Assembly: GCF_014699005.1 (NCBI RefSeq)
Contig: NZ_JACWZY010000003.1
Location: 1-64,000, forward strand
Direction of reading: 5' to 3'
Length of the DNA: 64,000 nucleotides
Origin: Spirosoma profusum
GTDB lineage: Bacteria; Bacteroidota; Bacteroidia; Cytophagales; Spirosomataceae
Shown here: in pieces, positions 35,949-44,957 of the stretch
How the letters are laid out: every line of letters begins with the position of its first letter
Numbering within the stretch: the stretch's first letter is position 1
Position numbers and translations under genes: made by a program
The notes under the pieces: model-generated
What the model saw: the letters and a program-made list of their open reading frames with translations, nothing else
Told to the model about the DNA's origin: nothing
The model's database searches: none

Positions 35949-37586
35949 TTACCAGAAAACGGTGTACAATACGCCCAAAATACCGAAAATTATCACAGAA
36001 CCAACCACAAACGAAGGTGTTACCCGGAACATACTTTTATCGACAATAATCGTATCGTTCGCTTTGTGACTAGCAGGGTCCGTCAGCGAGACAAGAACCA
36101 TCAATACTACGTCGATGCAGAAAACCCAGGTCGTGCGGTGTAGAAACGGAATCGGCTCAGCTTCAATACCGAAGTTAGCCATTACGTCTGGCCAGAATTT
36201 AAGTAACAGCGAAAAAGGAAGTGTTAGAATAGCCACTGTCAGGGCAGCCCGATTGGTGGCGCGTTTCCAGAAAAAGCCTAGTAAGAAAATGGCGAAAATG
36301 CCCGGCGTAACAAAATTGGTGTACTCCTGTATGTACTGGTACACCTGATCGAGCGAACGTAGCATAGGAGCAATACCGAGCGCAATGGCAAACGATACGA
36401 CAACCGCCCATCGCCCTACGTTGACCAACTTCTGCTCCGATGCTTTTGGAGCAACGTACTTCTTGTACAGATCGAGGGTGAAAATGGTTGAAATCGAATT
36501 ACACTTACTCGCTAAAGACGCAACGATAGCAGCCGTCAATGCAGCAAAAGCCAGCCCTTTCATACCGACAGGCAACAGATTCATCAGTACCGGGTAAGCG
36601 TGATCGGGCTTTACTACGCCCGATGCATCGGTCATCGCGTCTCGGAAAGGCCCACTCTGATACAATACATAAGCAGCTATACCCGGAATAACCACGATAA
36701 GCGGAATCATAAGCTTCATAAAAGCCGCGAAGAGAATTCCGCTACGTGCCGTTTTCAAATCGGCGCCCAACGCCCGCTGAACAATGTATTGATTGCATCC
36801 CCAATAATACAGATTATTGAGCCACATACCACCCGTTACCAACGCCATACCAGGCAACACTTCGTATTGTGGGTGACCTTTCGGAAAAAACATATGAAAG
36901 TGTGAATCAGCTTTTTGACGTAGCGACAGTAAGCCATTCCAGACGCTGGTAGTACCTGTTTGCTGAGCCACTAAATCCAGCGCCAGATACGTAACAACCA
37001 GCCCACCGATGATAAGCACAACTACCTGAACTACGTCGGTATAGCCGATGACTTTCATGCCCCCTAACGTAATGAAAATGGAAAATACCGCCAGCCCAAT
37101 GGTACACGTAGTAAACGAAATACCGACCAGCGATTCGATGGCAATGGCTCCCAGATAAAGGATGGACGTTAGATTGACCAGAACGTATACAACTAACCAG
37201 AAGATAGCCAGAATTGTACTGACCGTATCGCTATATCGCTGCGCCAGAAATTGGGGCATGGTGTAGATGCGGTTCCGCAGGTAGATCGGGATAAAAAATA
37301 CAGCTACAATAATGAGTACAGCGGCAGCAAACCACTCGTACGACGAAATAGCCAGCCCCATAGCAAAGCCAGAACCTGCCATCCCGATAAAGTGCTCAGC
37401 CGAAATATTTGATGCAATCAGCGAAGCACCAATGGCCCACCACGTTAAGGAACCTTCTGCCAGAAAGAAATCGTGAGTGTCGACACTCTTTTTTCGTCTA
37501 CGCTGGTAAATCCAGTATCCGTAGCCAACAACGATGATGAAATAAATAAGAAAAACTATATAATCGGCCGTAGCAAGGTGGTTCAT
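35949..37586 (-). CDS. sodium/sugar cotransporter (SGLT-type SSS family)
   Basis: A 545-residue inner-membrane protein with about 14 membrane segments. Near the N-terminus it has the SGLT signature region (WWAIGASLIASNISAEHFIGMAGSGF), and SVWNGLLSLRQKADSHFHMF and the SKCNSISTIFTLDLY segment match the vSGLT group, which moves sugars or inositol with sodium. Next to a myo-inositol oxygenase, inositol is the most likely substrate, by inference. Upstream of the serine hydrolase in the same unit. Confidence 0.85.
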   Translation of the reverse strand: MNHLATADYIVFLIYFIIVVGYGYWIYQRRRKKSVDTHDFFLAEGSLTWWAIGASLIASNISAEHFIGMAGSGFAMGLAISSYEWFAAAVLIIVAVFFIPIYLRNRIYTMPQFLAQRYSDTVSTILAIFWLVVYVLVNLTSILYLGAIAIESLVGISFTTCTIGLAVFSIFITLGGMKVIGYTDVVQVVVLIIGGLVVTYLALDLVAQQTGTTSVWNGLLSLRQKADSHFHMFFPKGHPQYEVLPGMALVTGGMWLNNLYYWGCNQYIVQRALGADLKTARSGILFAAFMKLMIPLIVVIPGIAAYVLYQSGPFRDAMTDASGVVKPDHAYPVLMNLLPVGMKGLAFAALTAAIVASLASKCNSISTIFTLDLYKKYVAPKASEQKLVNVGRWAVVVSFAIALGIAPMLRSLDQVYQYIQEYTNFVTPGIFAIFLLGFFWKRATNRAALTVAILTLPFSLLLKFWPDVMANFGIEAEPIPFLHRTTWVFCIDVVLMVLVSLTDPASHKANDTIIVDKSMFRVTPSFVVGSVIIFGILGVLYTVFW

Positions 37587-37603
37587 TCGGGTGGGTTTAA
37601 ATA

Positions 37604-37644
37604 AAAACGAGGTGTCTTAGCACTAAAGCAAGACACCTCGTTTT
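37604..37644 (-). terminator. terminator of the acc cluster
   Basis: A 15-bp stem AAAACGAGGTGTCTT (37604-37618) with its complement (37630-37644), 11-base loop, and A/T runs on both sides. It lies past the accC stop codon and before the symporter gene and likely ends the lipid cluster. Confidence 0.88.
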
Positions 37645-37674
37645 TTCTAACGTAATGCGTACCTACGGTCTACA

Positions 37675-39018
37675 TTACAGCGTACTAAAATCAAACCCTT
37701 CCAAGAAGGCCGTCGTAAACTGGCCAGACCGGAATTTAGGATCGTCCATCAGTTTGATATGGAACGGAATCGTGGTTTTGATACCTTCAATGACAAATTC
37801 CTGCAAGGCACGTTTCATGCGCGTAATTACCTCATCTCGTGATTGGCCCGAAACGATCAGCTTGGCAATCATGGAGTCATAATTCGGCGGAATGGTGTAG
37901 CCGCTATACACGTGACTATCGATCCGAACACCGTGTCCGCCGGGGAAATGCAGGTTTGTGATTTTACCGGGGGATGGACGGAAGCCGTTCGCTGGGTCTT
38001 CGGCATTAATCCGGCACTCCATCGCGTAGAGTTTGGGTGTATAATTCCGGCCTGAAATTTCAGTACCAGCGGCCACTTTGATCTGCTCTTTGATGAGGTC
38101 GAAATCCGTTACTTCTTCAGTAATCGGGTGTTCAACCTGAATCCGGGTGTTCATTTCCATGAAATAGAACTTCCCGTATTTATCAACCAGAAATTCGACG
38201 GTACCGGCACCTTCGTACCCAATTGCCTGAGCTCCTTTAATAGCCGCTTCGCCCATTTGCATACGAAGTTCATCTGAAACAATTGGCGACGGCGTTTCTT
38301 CCACTAGTTTCTGGTGCCGACGCTGAATCGAGCAATCCCGTTCCGATAGGTGGCAAACTTTACCGTATTGATCGCCGACAATCTGAATTTCAATGTGGCG
38401 AGGATCTTCTACGTATTTTTCCAGATACAGGCCGTCGTTACCGAAAGCGGCACCGGCTTCAGTACGTGCATCATTCCAGGCTTTCTCGAAATCGGCTTCT
38501 GAACGGACAATTCGCATCCCGCGTCCACCGCCACCCGCCGTAGCTTTTACGATGACCGGATAGCCCATTTCGGCTGAAAGTTTCTTGCCCTGCTCAACTG
38601 ATTCGAGCAAACCGTCGGAACCTGGAATAACGGGTACGCCGGCTATTTTCATGGTCGCTTTGGCGGTTGCCTTGTCGCCCATACCGTTGATTTGTTCGGC
38701 AGTAGCTCCGATGAATTTGATGCCGTAATCAGCACAGATTTGGGAAAATTCGGCGTTTTCAGACAGGAAGCCATAGCCCGGGTGAATGGCATCGGCCCCG
38801 GTCACTTCGGCGGCTGAAATGATACTGGGGATACTCAGATACGATTGTCGGCTAGCAGGGGGGCCAATGCAAACGGCTTCATCAGCAAAACGTACGTGCA
38901 AGCTATCGCGGTCGGCGGTTGAGTAAACCGCTACCGTCTTTATACCCATCTCGCGGCAGGTGCGAATAATACGCAACGCAATCTCTCCGCGATTAGCGAT
39001 TAATATTTTCTTAAACAT
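37675..39018 (-). CDS. accC: acetyl-CoA carboxylase, biotin carboxylase subunit
   Basis: A 447-residue ATP-grasp enzyme carboxylating the biotin of AccB. I start at 39018 ([14 protein letters not shown], the invariant AccC opening); the frame before it consists of tandem-repeat DNA. Visible signatures: [10 protein letters not shown], the glycine-rich ATP loop [21 protein letters not shown], and [18 protein letters not shown]. Last gene of the lipid cluster, followed by a strong terminator. Confidence 0.95.
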   Translation of the reverse strand: MFKKILIANRGEIALRIIRTCREMGIKTVAVYSTADRDSLHVRFADEAVCIGPPASRQSYLSIPSIISAAEVTGADAIHPGYGFLSENAEFSQICADYGIKFIGATAEQINGMGDKATAKATMKIAGVPVIPGSDGLLESVEQGKKLSAEMGYPVIVKATAGGGGRGMRIVRSEADFEKAWNDARTEAGAAFGNDGLYLEKYVEDPRHIEIQIVGDQYGKVCHLSERDCSIQRRHQKLVEETPSPIVSDELRMQMGEAAIKGAQAIGYEGAGTVEFLVDKYGKFYFMEMNTRIQVEHPITEEVTDFDLIKEQIKVAAGTEISGRNYTPKLYAMECRINAEDPANGFRPSPGKITNLHFPGGHGVRIDSHVYSGYTIPPNYDSMIAKLIVSGQSRDEVITRMKRALQEFVIEGIKTTIPFHIKLMDDPKFRSGQFTTAFLEGFDFSTL

Positions 39019-39110
39019 AATGAGTGAATGAGTGAATGAGCGAATGAGCGAATAAGTAAAAGCTTGCGTCAGCCTATTCACTCATTCACTCATCCGCTTA
39101 TTCACTCATT
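39019..39110. repeat. inverted tandem octamers in the accB-accC gap
   Basis: Left arm 39019-39054 is GAGTGAAT-like units repeated about four times; right arm 39075-39110 is the reverse complement array of ATTCACTC. The arms match at 31 of 36 positions with transitions only, and a 20-base loop separates them. Confidence 0.85.
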
Positions 39111-39113
39111 AAG

Positions 39114-39605
39114 TTAGATGGGTTCTACCAAAAACAAAGGCTGGTCGTACTCTACGGGCGTAGCGTTTTCGACCAGTACTTTCACGATTCGGCCGGATAC
39201 TTCCGACTCGATTTCGTTAAAGAGTTTCATGGCTTCGATAATGCACACCACTTTTCCTTCTGTTACGTTATCACCGATTTCAACAAACGAAGGCGTTTCC
39301 GGATTAGACGACCGATAGAACGTACCAATCATGGGTGATTTGATCGTAACGTAATTGGACGTATCAGCTTTGGGAGCGGCTGGAGGAGTAGCTGTTGGCG
39401 CTACGTTGGGCGTTGCGGCTGGTGGTGGCGCTACCGGTGTGGGTGCTACGTATGCAGCAGCCGGGGGTGCTGGAGCTGAGGTCGCCGGAACACTTGAGCC
39501 GTAACGCTTAACACTGATTTTCAGGTCACTCGTTTCGATGTTAACTTCATCTAAACCCGATTGTGAGATGAAGTCGATAAGCTGCTGAATGTCTTTCGTG
39601 GTCAT
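39114..39605 (-). CDS. accB: acetyl-CoA carboxylase, biotin carboxyl carrier protein
   Basis: A 163-residue carrier. An N-terminal helical part (about 1-35), a Pro/Ala-rich flexible linker (about 40-85, many PPA and APA units), then the biotinyl domain with the biotin lysine in EAMKLFNE near residue 128. Works with AccC (next gene) and the carboxyltransferase subunits, which are not in the window. It lies 88 bases after efp. Confidence 0.95.
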   Translation of the reverse strand: MTTKDIQQLIDFISQSGLDEVNIETSDLKISVKRYGSSVPATSAPAPPAAAYVAPTPVAPPPAATPNVAPTATPPAAPKADTSNYVTIKSPMIGTFYRSSNPETPSFVEIGDNVTEGKVVCIIEAMKLFNEIESEVSGRIVKVLVENATPVEYDQPLFLVEPI

Positions 39606-39693
39606 ATTTTTTTGTCAGGCAGTTAATGGAGTTTAGGTTAAAAAAGTGGTGTTTACTCACTAACTGAATTGACGACTAACAGTTTAACAATCG

Positions 39694-40257
39694 TTATTTC
39701 ACGCGTTCAACATACTCCCGTGTGCGCGTATCGACTCGAATTTTTTGCCCGGATTCGATAAAAAGTGGCACCATAATTTTGGCTCCCGATTCTACTTCAA
39801 CACGCTTTTTAGGGCTGTTAGCCGTATCGCCTTTAATGCCAGGCTCGGCATAGGTTACTTCCAGCTCAACAAATGGTGGTAATTCGCACGATAAAGGCGT
39901 GTCGTTTTCGCCATTTATCATGATTTCAACTTCCTGACCTTCTTTCATCATATCAGCTCCCTCCACGAGTTTTTCGTCGATATTGATCTGATCGAAGGTT
40001 TCCTGGTCCATGAAGTTATACCCCGTTTCATCCTTGTAAAGGTATTGGAATTTTCGACGCTCCACGCGGACAGGATAAATGGTTACGCCCGAGTTGAACG
40101 TATTATCGATAACCCGCCCGGTTGTCAGGCTTTTTAGTTTGGTACGAACAAAAGCTGCGCCTTTACCCGGCTTTACGTGTTGGAACTCCGTGATTTGGAA
40201 AAGGTCGTGATTGAAGTTGATAACCAGCCCGTTGCGGATATCTGCGGTTGTTGCCAT
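39694..40257 (-). CDS. efp: translation elongation factor P
   Basis: A 187-residue protein that relieves ribosome stalling at proline runs. I start at 40257 (MATTADIRNG); the longer frame is repeat DNA. The loop VKPGKGAAF contains Lys32 at its tip, the residue modified in many bacteria; which modification occurs here is not readable. The two following OB domains are complete (FMDQETFDQI, VEVESGAKIMVPLF). Placed between fabH and accB. Confidence 0.95.
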   Translation of the reverse strand: MATTADIRNGLVINFNHDLFQITEFQHVKPGKGAAFVRTKLKSLTTGRVIDNTFNSGVTIYPVRVERRKFQYLYKDETGYNFMDQETFDQINIDEKLVEGADMMKEGQEVEIMINGENDTPLSCELPPFVELEVTYAEPGIKGDTANSPKKRVEVESGAKIMVPLFIESGQKIRVDTRTREYVERVK

Positions 40258-40344
40258 GTTTATGATGTATGATGTAAAGTGTATGATATATGAACTAGAG
40301 TGCGAGAAAACCGCATACATTCTATCTCATACATCATATATAAA
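40258..40344. repeat. inverted tandem heptamers in the efp-fabH gap
   Basis: Left part is a heptamer TATGATG-like array, right part its reverse complement (CATACAT-like units, about 40313-40342), giving a long imperfect hairpin around a 30-base loop. Same architecture as the accB-accC and yceD-rpmF gaps but different unit. Confidence 0.75.
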
Positions 40345-40345
40345 A

Positions 40346-41329
40346 TTAATACGCCCATTTGACGTAGGCGGCTCCCCAGGTGAAGCCTCCACCAAAAGCA
40401 GCAAGTACCAGATTATCTCCTTTCTTCAGCTGCGATTCGTAATCGAACAAACAAAGTGGAATGGTAGCGGCTGTGGTGTTGCCGTATTTGTTAATATTTA
40501 TCATGACCTTATCAGTCTCAATGCCCATGCGGTGGGCCGTAGCGTCAATGATACGTTTATTGGCCTGATGAGGCACTAACCATGCTACGTCGGCACCAGT
40601 CAGGTGATTCCGTTCCATGATTTCGGCCGATACGTCGGCCATGTTCTTCACAGCGAACTTAAACACCGATGGCCCATCCTGATAGACGTAGTGCCAACGC
40701 TTTTCTACCGTTTCGTGGGTGGGAGGGTATCGACTTCCGCCCGCTTTCTGAAACAGGTGGTGTTGTCCGGTTCCGTCCGATTTAATGATGGAATCGAGTA
40801 CGCCGAACCCTTCATCATTTGGTTCGAGCATAACAGCCCCGGCACCATCGCCGAAAAGAATGCAGGTTGTCCGGTCGGTGTAGTTTGTGATGGCCGACAT
40901 TTTATCGGCGCCAACAACAATAACTTTCTTATACCGACCAGCTTCAATAAACTGCGTCCCAATAGTTAACGCATACAAAAAACCCGAACAGGCTGCCTGA
41001 ATATCGAAGCTCCCTATATTCCTGATACCAACCATATCGCAGATCAGGTTGGCCGTACAGGGGAATACGTAATCGGGCGTGGTGGTAGCACAGATCAATA
41101 AATCAACTTCTTCAGGTTTCGTGTTTGTTTTCTCGAGCAAGCCTGCCACTGCCTTCGCGCCCATGTGAGAAGAACCTAAACCTTCACCTTTCAGAATGCG
41201 CCGTTCTTTAATACCTGTGCGGCTCGTAATCCATTCATCGTTCGTGTCCACCATGCGCTCCAATTCAGCATTGGTCAGCACATAATCGGGAACGTAGCCG
41301 TGAATTCCAGTAATGGCAGCTTTACTCAT
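40346..41329 (-). CDS. fabH: beta-ketoacyl-ACP synthase III
   Basis: A 327-residue initiating condensing enzyme of fatty acid synthesis. The catalytic triad is visible: Cys in [10 protein letters not shown], His in VPHQANKRI and Asn in [14 protein letters not shown]. It condenses acetyl-CoA (or a branched starter) with malonyl-ACP, and usually sits beside plsX, as here. A short AACGTAA/TTACGTT hairpin lies at 41379-41404 in the gap to plsX. Confidence 0.95.
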   Translation of the reverse strand: MSKAAITGIHGYVPDYVLTNAELERMVDTNDEWITSRTGIKERRILKGEGLGSSHMGAKAVAGLLEKTNTKPEEVDLLICATTTPDYVFPCTANLICDMVGIRNIGSFDIQAACSGFLYALTIGTQFIEAGRYKKVIVVGADKMSAITNYTDRTTCILFGDGAGAVMLEPNDEGFGVLDSIIKSDGTGQHHLFQKAGGSRYPPTHETVEKRWHYVYQDGPSVFKFAVKNMADVSAEIMERNHLTGADVAWLVPHQANKRIIDATAHRMGIETDKVMININKYGNTTAATIPLCLFDYESQLKKGDNLVLAAFGGGFTWGAAYVKWAY

Positions 41330-41437
41330 AGACAGTATTAAAAAGTCCTCCGTTCGCAGTATTCTGTTTTTAGTTGGCTAACGTAACGAATCTGCATTAC
41401 GTTACCCAGCATTATCAGTAAACCGTAAACTTTTAGA

Positions 41438-42379
41438 CTAACTCAATGCTTGTGCGATTTTTGTGTAAGCACCCGATTCAACCTGACGGATGGCCAGACT
41501 AATCATATTCTTGATGGCTAACGGCGATGAAATACCGTGAGCAATAATCACATTGCCGTTGACACCCAAAATAGGACTGCCACCTACCGACTCATAGTTA
41601 GTTTTATCCAGGAACGTATCACTGATGTTACGTTGGCTGGCGATTTTGTAAAACGACTCGCCCAGCTTAAACATCGTGTTTCCGGTGAATCCGTCGGTTA
41701 CGATCACATCGGCTATACCAGCGAAAAAGTCACCCCCTTCCATATTCCCGATAAAATTAATCTTGCGATTATCCTTCAGGAGCTGATGGGCGGCTTGTGC
41801 TACTAGCGAGCCTTTCTGCTCTTCAGAACCGATGTTCATCAGGGCTACACGAGGTTTTTCGATACCAAACGTGTACTGCGCGTAAATTGAGCCTACCTGA
41901 CCAAACTGAGCCAGCATCTCGGGTTTACAGTCGGCGTTGGCACCAATGTCGAGCATAACTGCGTGTCCCCCCGTAATCTGTGGAACAAAACCCGCGATAC
42001 AGGGACGTAGTATGCCTTCGATAGATTTGATGCTGAACAAAGCCCCTACGTGCATAGCACCCGTATTGCCCGCGCTGCAAAATGCCTGTACCTGACCTTC
42101 TTTCAAAAGCTTAAACCCAACCCCGATACTGGAATTGGGTTTCTGAGAAAGCGCCTTGGTAGGATGCTCGCTCATATCAATAACGTCATCGGCATTGACC
42201 AATTCGATATTGGCAGCAGCATCGGCTCCGTGTTTCTGTAGTAATTCCTGAACGACAGCCTGCTTACCAATCAATACGATAGATACCTGCTCTGGCAATT
42301 CGGCAGCGGCCATTACAACTCCTTCCACAATAGCGTCGGGAGCAAAATCGCCACCCATTGCGTCCACTGCAATTTTCAT
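41438..42379 (-). CDS. plsX: phosphate acyltransferase PlsX
   Basis: A 313-residue enzyme making acyl-phosphate from acyl-ACP, the first step of phospholipid synthesis. The opening [14 protein letters not shown], the SAGNTGA motif, and the [11 protein letters not shown] and VTDGFTGN segments are the PlsX signatures. Start ATG at 42379. Separated from rpmF by 146 bases that include a terminator. Confidence 0.95.
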   Translation of the reverse strand: MKIAVDAMGGDFAPDAIVEGVVMAAAELPEQVSIVLIGKQAVVQELLQKHGADAAANIELVNADDVIDMSEHPTKALSQKPNSSIGVGFKLLKEGQVQAFCSAGNTGAMHVGALFSIKSIEGILRPCIAGFVPQITGGHAVMLDIGANADCKPEMLAQFGQVGSIYAQYTFGIEKPRVALMNIGSEEQKGSLVAQAAHQLLKDNRKINFIGNMEGGDFFAGIADVIVTDGFTGNTMFKLGESFYKIASQRNISDTFLDKTNYESVGGSPILGVNGNVIIAHGISSPLAIKNMISLAIRQVESGAYTKIAQALS

Positions 42380-42463
42380 TGACTCCGTTGGTTCAATACC
42401 CCCAGTTAAACTGGACTAGTAAACTAAATGCGCGTAAAAATAGGCAGGTAACGGGCAATAAAA

Positions 42464-42507
42464 AAGTATTTCGCGTTCATCTTCGGAAAGACGTCGACGA
42501 AATACTT
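42464..42507 (-). terminator. terminator between rpmF and plsX
   Basis: Stem AAGTATTTCG / CGAAATACTT with a 24-base loop, followed on the minus strand by TTTTTTATT. It stands between rpmF and plsX, so the two halves of the cluster may be separate or attenuated transcripts. Confidence 0.7.
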
Positions 42508-42525
42508 ATCAGAAATTACTAAGAT

Positions 42526-42720
42526 TTAGGCCGTTTTGGCGTAATTCTCAATAATCATTTGGCCTTTATAAAACAGGTTGCCCTCGAATACGTGGGCGTG
42601 ATGCCGCTGATGAACTTCGCCGGTTTGGGCGTCGGTCGACAGGGCTACAGGCGTAGCTTTATAGTGCGTTCTGCGCTTGTCACGGCGAGTACTGGAGTGG
42701 CGTCGTTTGGGGTGTGCCAT
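42526..42720 (-). CDS. rpmF: ribosomal protein bL32
   Basis: A 64-residue basic protein beginning [19 protein letters not shown], the bL32 signature. The zinc-ribbon cysteines present in many L32 proteins are missing: there is no cysteine at all, so this is the zinc-independent (C-minus) form. It follows the DUF177 protein, the standard rpmF partner. Confidence 0.95.
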   Translation of the reverse strand: MAHPKRRHSSTRRDKRRTHYKATPVALSTDAQTGEVHQRHHAHVFEGNLFYKGQMIIENYAKTA

Positions 42721-42726
42721 TTTTTT

Positions 42727-42820
42727 AAGTTATAAAGTTATATGGTTGTACAGTTGTAGAGTTGGGTGTTGGAAGGAGTACAAATTATATGACCTTACAA
42801 CTTTATAACCCTACAACTGA
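42727..42820. repeat. inverted tandem octamers in the yceD-rpmF gap
   Basis: Left part: AAGTTATA AAGTTATA then related octamers ending near 42764. Right part from about 42784: reverse complement units such as TTACAACTTTATAACCCTACAACT. Period 8 on both sides, a loop of about 20 bases. Third example of this architecture inside the lipid cluster. Confidence 0.75.
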
Positions 42821-42822
42821 TT

Positions 42823-43377
42823 TTAATTGTTATTTAATCTCCGTAGAGCAGCCCAGCGTGGATCTGTTGTATCCGGCTGGTTATCGTCGTCGTTTGCTGA
42901 TTCAGGATCAGAACGATAGATAACCCGGCCATTCTGCGTATCGTCATCAGCGTAATCTTCTTCTTCGTCACGAAAACGGGGGTGAAGCCGTTTCATGGGA
43001 AGCGATAAACCAATGAACTCGAAAATGTACCGCGCTACGTTGATCGTCGGTGTGTTACGTTCGATGAGTTCAATTTCGTCGCTCAACTCTTCATTATGAT
43101 CACCGAATTTCAACAGCATCGTTTGACGCGTATCAATCGGTTCATCATATTCGTCCAGGCTCCGATCGCAGGTCTGTTCAACAGTACCTGTGATGTGGAA
43201 ATCCAGCCGAATCATCGTCTCTGATTTGTCCAGAAGCAGATGGGTCTGAATGTTGCCTTTCTGAATGAGTTCCTGCTCCAATGCGGCAAAAAACGCATAG
43301 TCCGACGTAAAATCGTACTCGTAGCGTTTGTTATCCAGTCCAGCAATGTGGATGTCGTATGCGCGTAATGGATTCAC
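42823..43377 (-). CDS. yceD: DUF177 (YceD-type) protein
   Basis: A 184-residue acidic protein with the DUF177 pattern, including the conserved C in VEQTCDRSLDEYDEPI and the acidic tail. Members take part in 23S rRNA and L32 handling. The first codon is GTG at 43377, with AAAGGAG (43384-43390 on the minus strand) at a good distance, one of the few clear ribosome sites of the window. First gene of the lipid cluster, downstream of the -7 element at 43405. Confidence 0.82.
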   Translation of the reverse strand: MNPLRAYDIHIAGLDNKRYEYDFTSDYAFFAALEQELIQKGNIQTHLLLDKSETMIRLDFHITGTVEQTCDRSLDEYDEPIDTRQTMLLKFGDHNEELSDEIELIERNTPTINVARYIFEFIGLSLPMKRLHPRFRDEEEDYADDDTQNGRVIYRSDPESANDDDNQPDTTDPRWAALRRLNNN

Positions 43378-43404
43378 TTTTTACTCCTTTCAAAAATAAG
43401 ACCG

Positions 43405-43412
43405 CAAAGGTA
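43405..43412 (-). promoter_or_regulatory. -7 element of the yceD-rpmF unit
   Basis: Minus-strand TACCTTTG, matching TAnnTTTG, 28 bases before the GTG start. The -33 TTG is not clear. Confidence 0.5.
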
Positions 43413-43459
43413 CAAAATGTTTGTGAATCAGGAAAGTGAATACTGTTAATTTATCAGCT

Positions 43460-43549
43460 TTTTGTCATGCTGACGCAGGAAGCATTTTAACGTATCATTA
43501 CGCTCAAGTTTGGATGTTTTAAGATGCATCCTTCGTCAGCATGGCAAAA
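43460..43549. repeat. 90-bp palindromic repeat, copy C
   Basis: Arms 43460-43490 and 43519-43549 with a 28-base loop. The hairpin is slightly less perfect than in the other copies. It lies between divergent yceD and the EamA-type gene. Confidence 0.88.
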
Positions 43550-43613
43550 TCGGCCATTTTCATTTGAAATTTGATGTTTGAGGAAGTTCGATAAACAACC
43601 AGTATTCAGTAAA

Positions 43614-44507
43614 ATGCTTGCAACCCTCATTACGTTTACGGCCTTTGCCGTTCTGCTACGTATCGTGGCAAACCCGCTAGCGAACGTATTTCAGAAACAG
43701 CTCACACAACGTACCGCCGACCCACTGTTTGTAATTTCTGCTACGTATGGTTTTCTGAGTGTGACTTGCCTTGCCTTCTGGCCGCAATTGCGATTGTACG
43801 ACCTCCCAGCCGAATTCTGGTATTATATGCTTGTAACAAGCGTTTTAGCCATGTTCGGAAACGTATTCCTGGTGAAAGCCCTACACCTGGGCGACTTGTC
43901 AGTACTGGGGCCAATCAATGCTTATAAATCCGTGGTCGGAATGCTTACCGGGATTTTTTTGCTGAATGAAATTCCGGGGTGGTGGGGGCTGGCCGGAATT
44001 TTATTGATTATCGTGGGTAGCTACGTAGTGCTTGCCGATAAGAAACAACGTAGTGGATTTTCGTGGCAGATTTTTCAACGGCCTGAAATAAAATTACGAT
44101 TGGCAGCTCTGGTTTTCTCGGCCATAGACGGCGTATTTCTAAAAAAAGCTATTCTGGTTTCTACGCCAACGATTGCCTTTTTTTACTGGTGCCTTTTAGG
44201 TTTCATCTGCACGCTGATCTGGATTGGGCTAACCATGCGCCGACAATGGCGACCACAATTAAACCGTCTGTTTTCCGAAAAATTGATCTTTCTTGGTTTG
44301 TGCCTTGCGGTGGGCGTTACGCAACTGTCGAGTAACGTAGCGTTGGCGGGTATGCCCGTAGGATACGCGCTGGCCTTGTTTCAACTATCAGCCTTGTTCA
44401 GTGTGTTGTTTGGATACCAGTTTTTTCAGGAGAAAGACATCGCCCGGAAGCTGATTGGCGCTGGTATCATGGTGGCGGGAGCGGTGGTAATTACGCTCTT
44501 CGCGTAA
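43614..44507 (+). CDS. EamA/DMT superfamily transporter
   Basis: A 297-residue inner-membrane protein started at the ATG at 43614 (MLATLITFTAFAVLLRIV); the longer frame begins with TTG. Ten hydrophobic segments in two halves, as in the drug/metabolite transporter superfamily (repeat SVLGPINAYKSVVGMLTGIFLLNEIPG in the first half). The substrate is unknown. Confidence 0.82.
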   Translation: MLATLITFTAFAVLLRIVANPLANVFQKQLTQRTADPLFVISATYGFLSVTCLAFWPQLRLYDLPAEFWYYMLVTSVLAMFGNVFLVKALHLGDLSVLGPINAYKSVVGMLTGIFLLNEIPGWWGLAGILLIIVGSYVVLADKKQRSGFSWQIFQRPEIKLRLAALVFSAIDGVFLKKAILVSTPTIAFFYWCLLGFICTLIWIGLTMRRQWRPQLNRLFSEKLIFLGLCLAVGVTQLSSNVALAGMPVGYALALFQLSALFSVLFGYQFFQEKDIARKLIGAGIMVAGAVVITLFA

Positions 44508-44563
44508 ACAGCTTGCTAAAAAACGAGTTTATACATCTCAAACATCAACCGCATTTGCTACGT

Positions 44564-44773
44564 ATGAGCCAGTATAAACTTGTTGACAAGCACGCCATTG
44601 AGCACCATAACGAATATTATGAAGTGCGCGCAACCCATAACGATGACCAAACGCAAAGCCTGTTTTTTACGACCAATGAAGAAAATCTGGAGGACGTAGC
44701 GGCTGATATTGCTGCTGAACACCTGCCCGGCGTAAAAAATTGGACCGTTATTCCGCATCGGAAAGATAGCTAG
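44564..44773 (+). CDS. small conserved hypothetical protein
   Basis: A 69-residue soluble protein (MSQYKLVDKHAIEHHNEYYE..., ending VIPHRKDS). The start is the ATG at 44564; the longer frame begins with TTG. No known motif is recognised; His and Glu are frequent. It follows the transporter by 56 bases on the same strand and could be cotranscribed. Confidence 0.55.
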   Translation: MSQYKLVDKHAIEHHNEYYEVRATHNDDQTQSLFFTTNEENLEDVAADIAAEHLPGVKNWTVIPHRKDS

Positions 44774-44957
44774 CCTACCGATTTAGTATTGATTATTAAC
44801 GTATTAGCGTTCAGCGTTACGTTCCTGTTTCTGCCAGAAACAAAATTTTATAAAACTCATAAACATTTTTTGTTGATTATAGTTACGCGGAATTGTATCT
44901 TCACCGTACAAAAACTGGCCAACTCGCTCGAGTTGGTCTCTACCGTAACTTGTATTG

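Noticed and set aside
39019..39110. Short direct repeats resembling a CRISPR array
   Set aside because: The units are only 8 bases, without spacers, and form an inverted pair.
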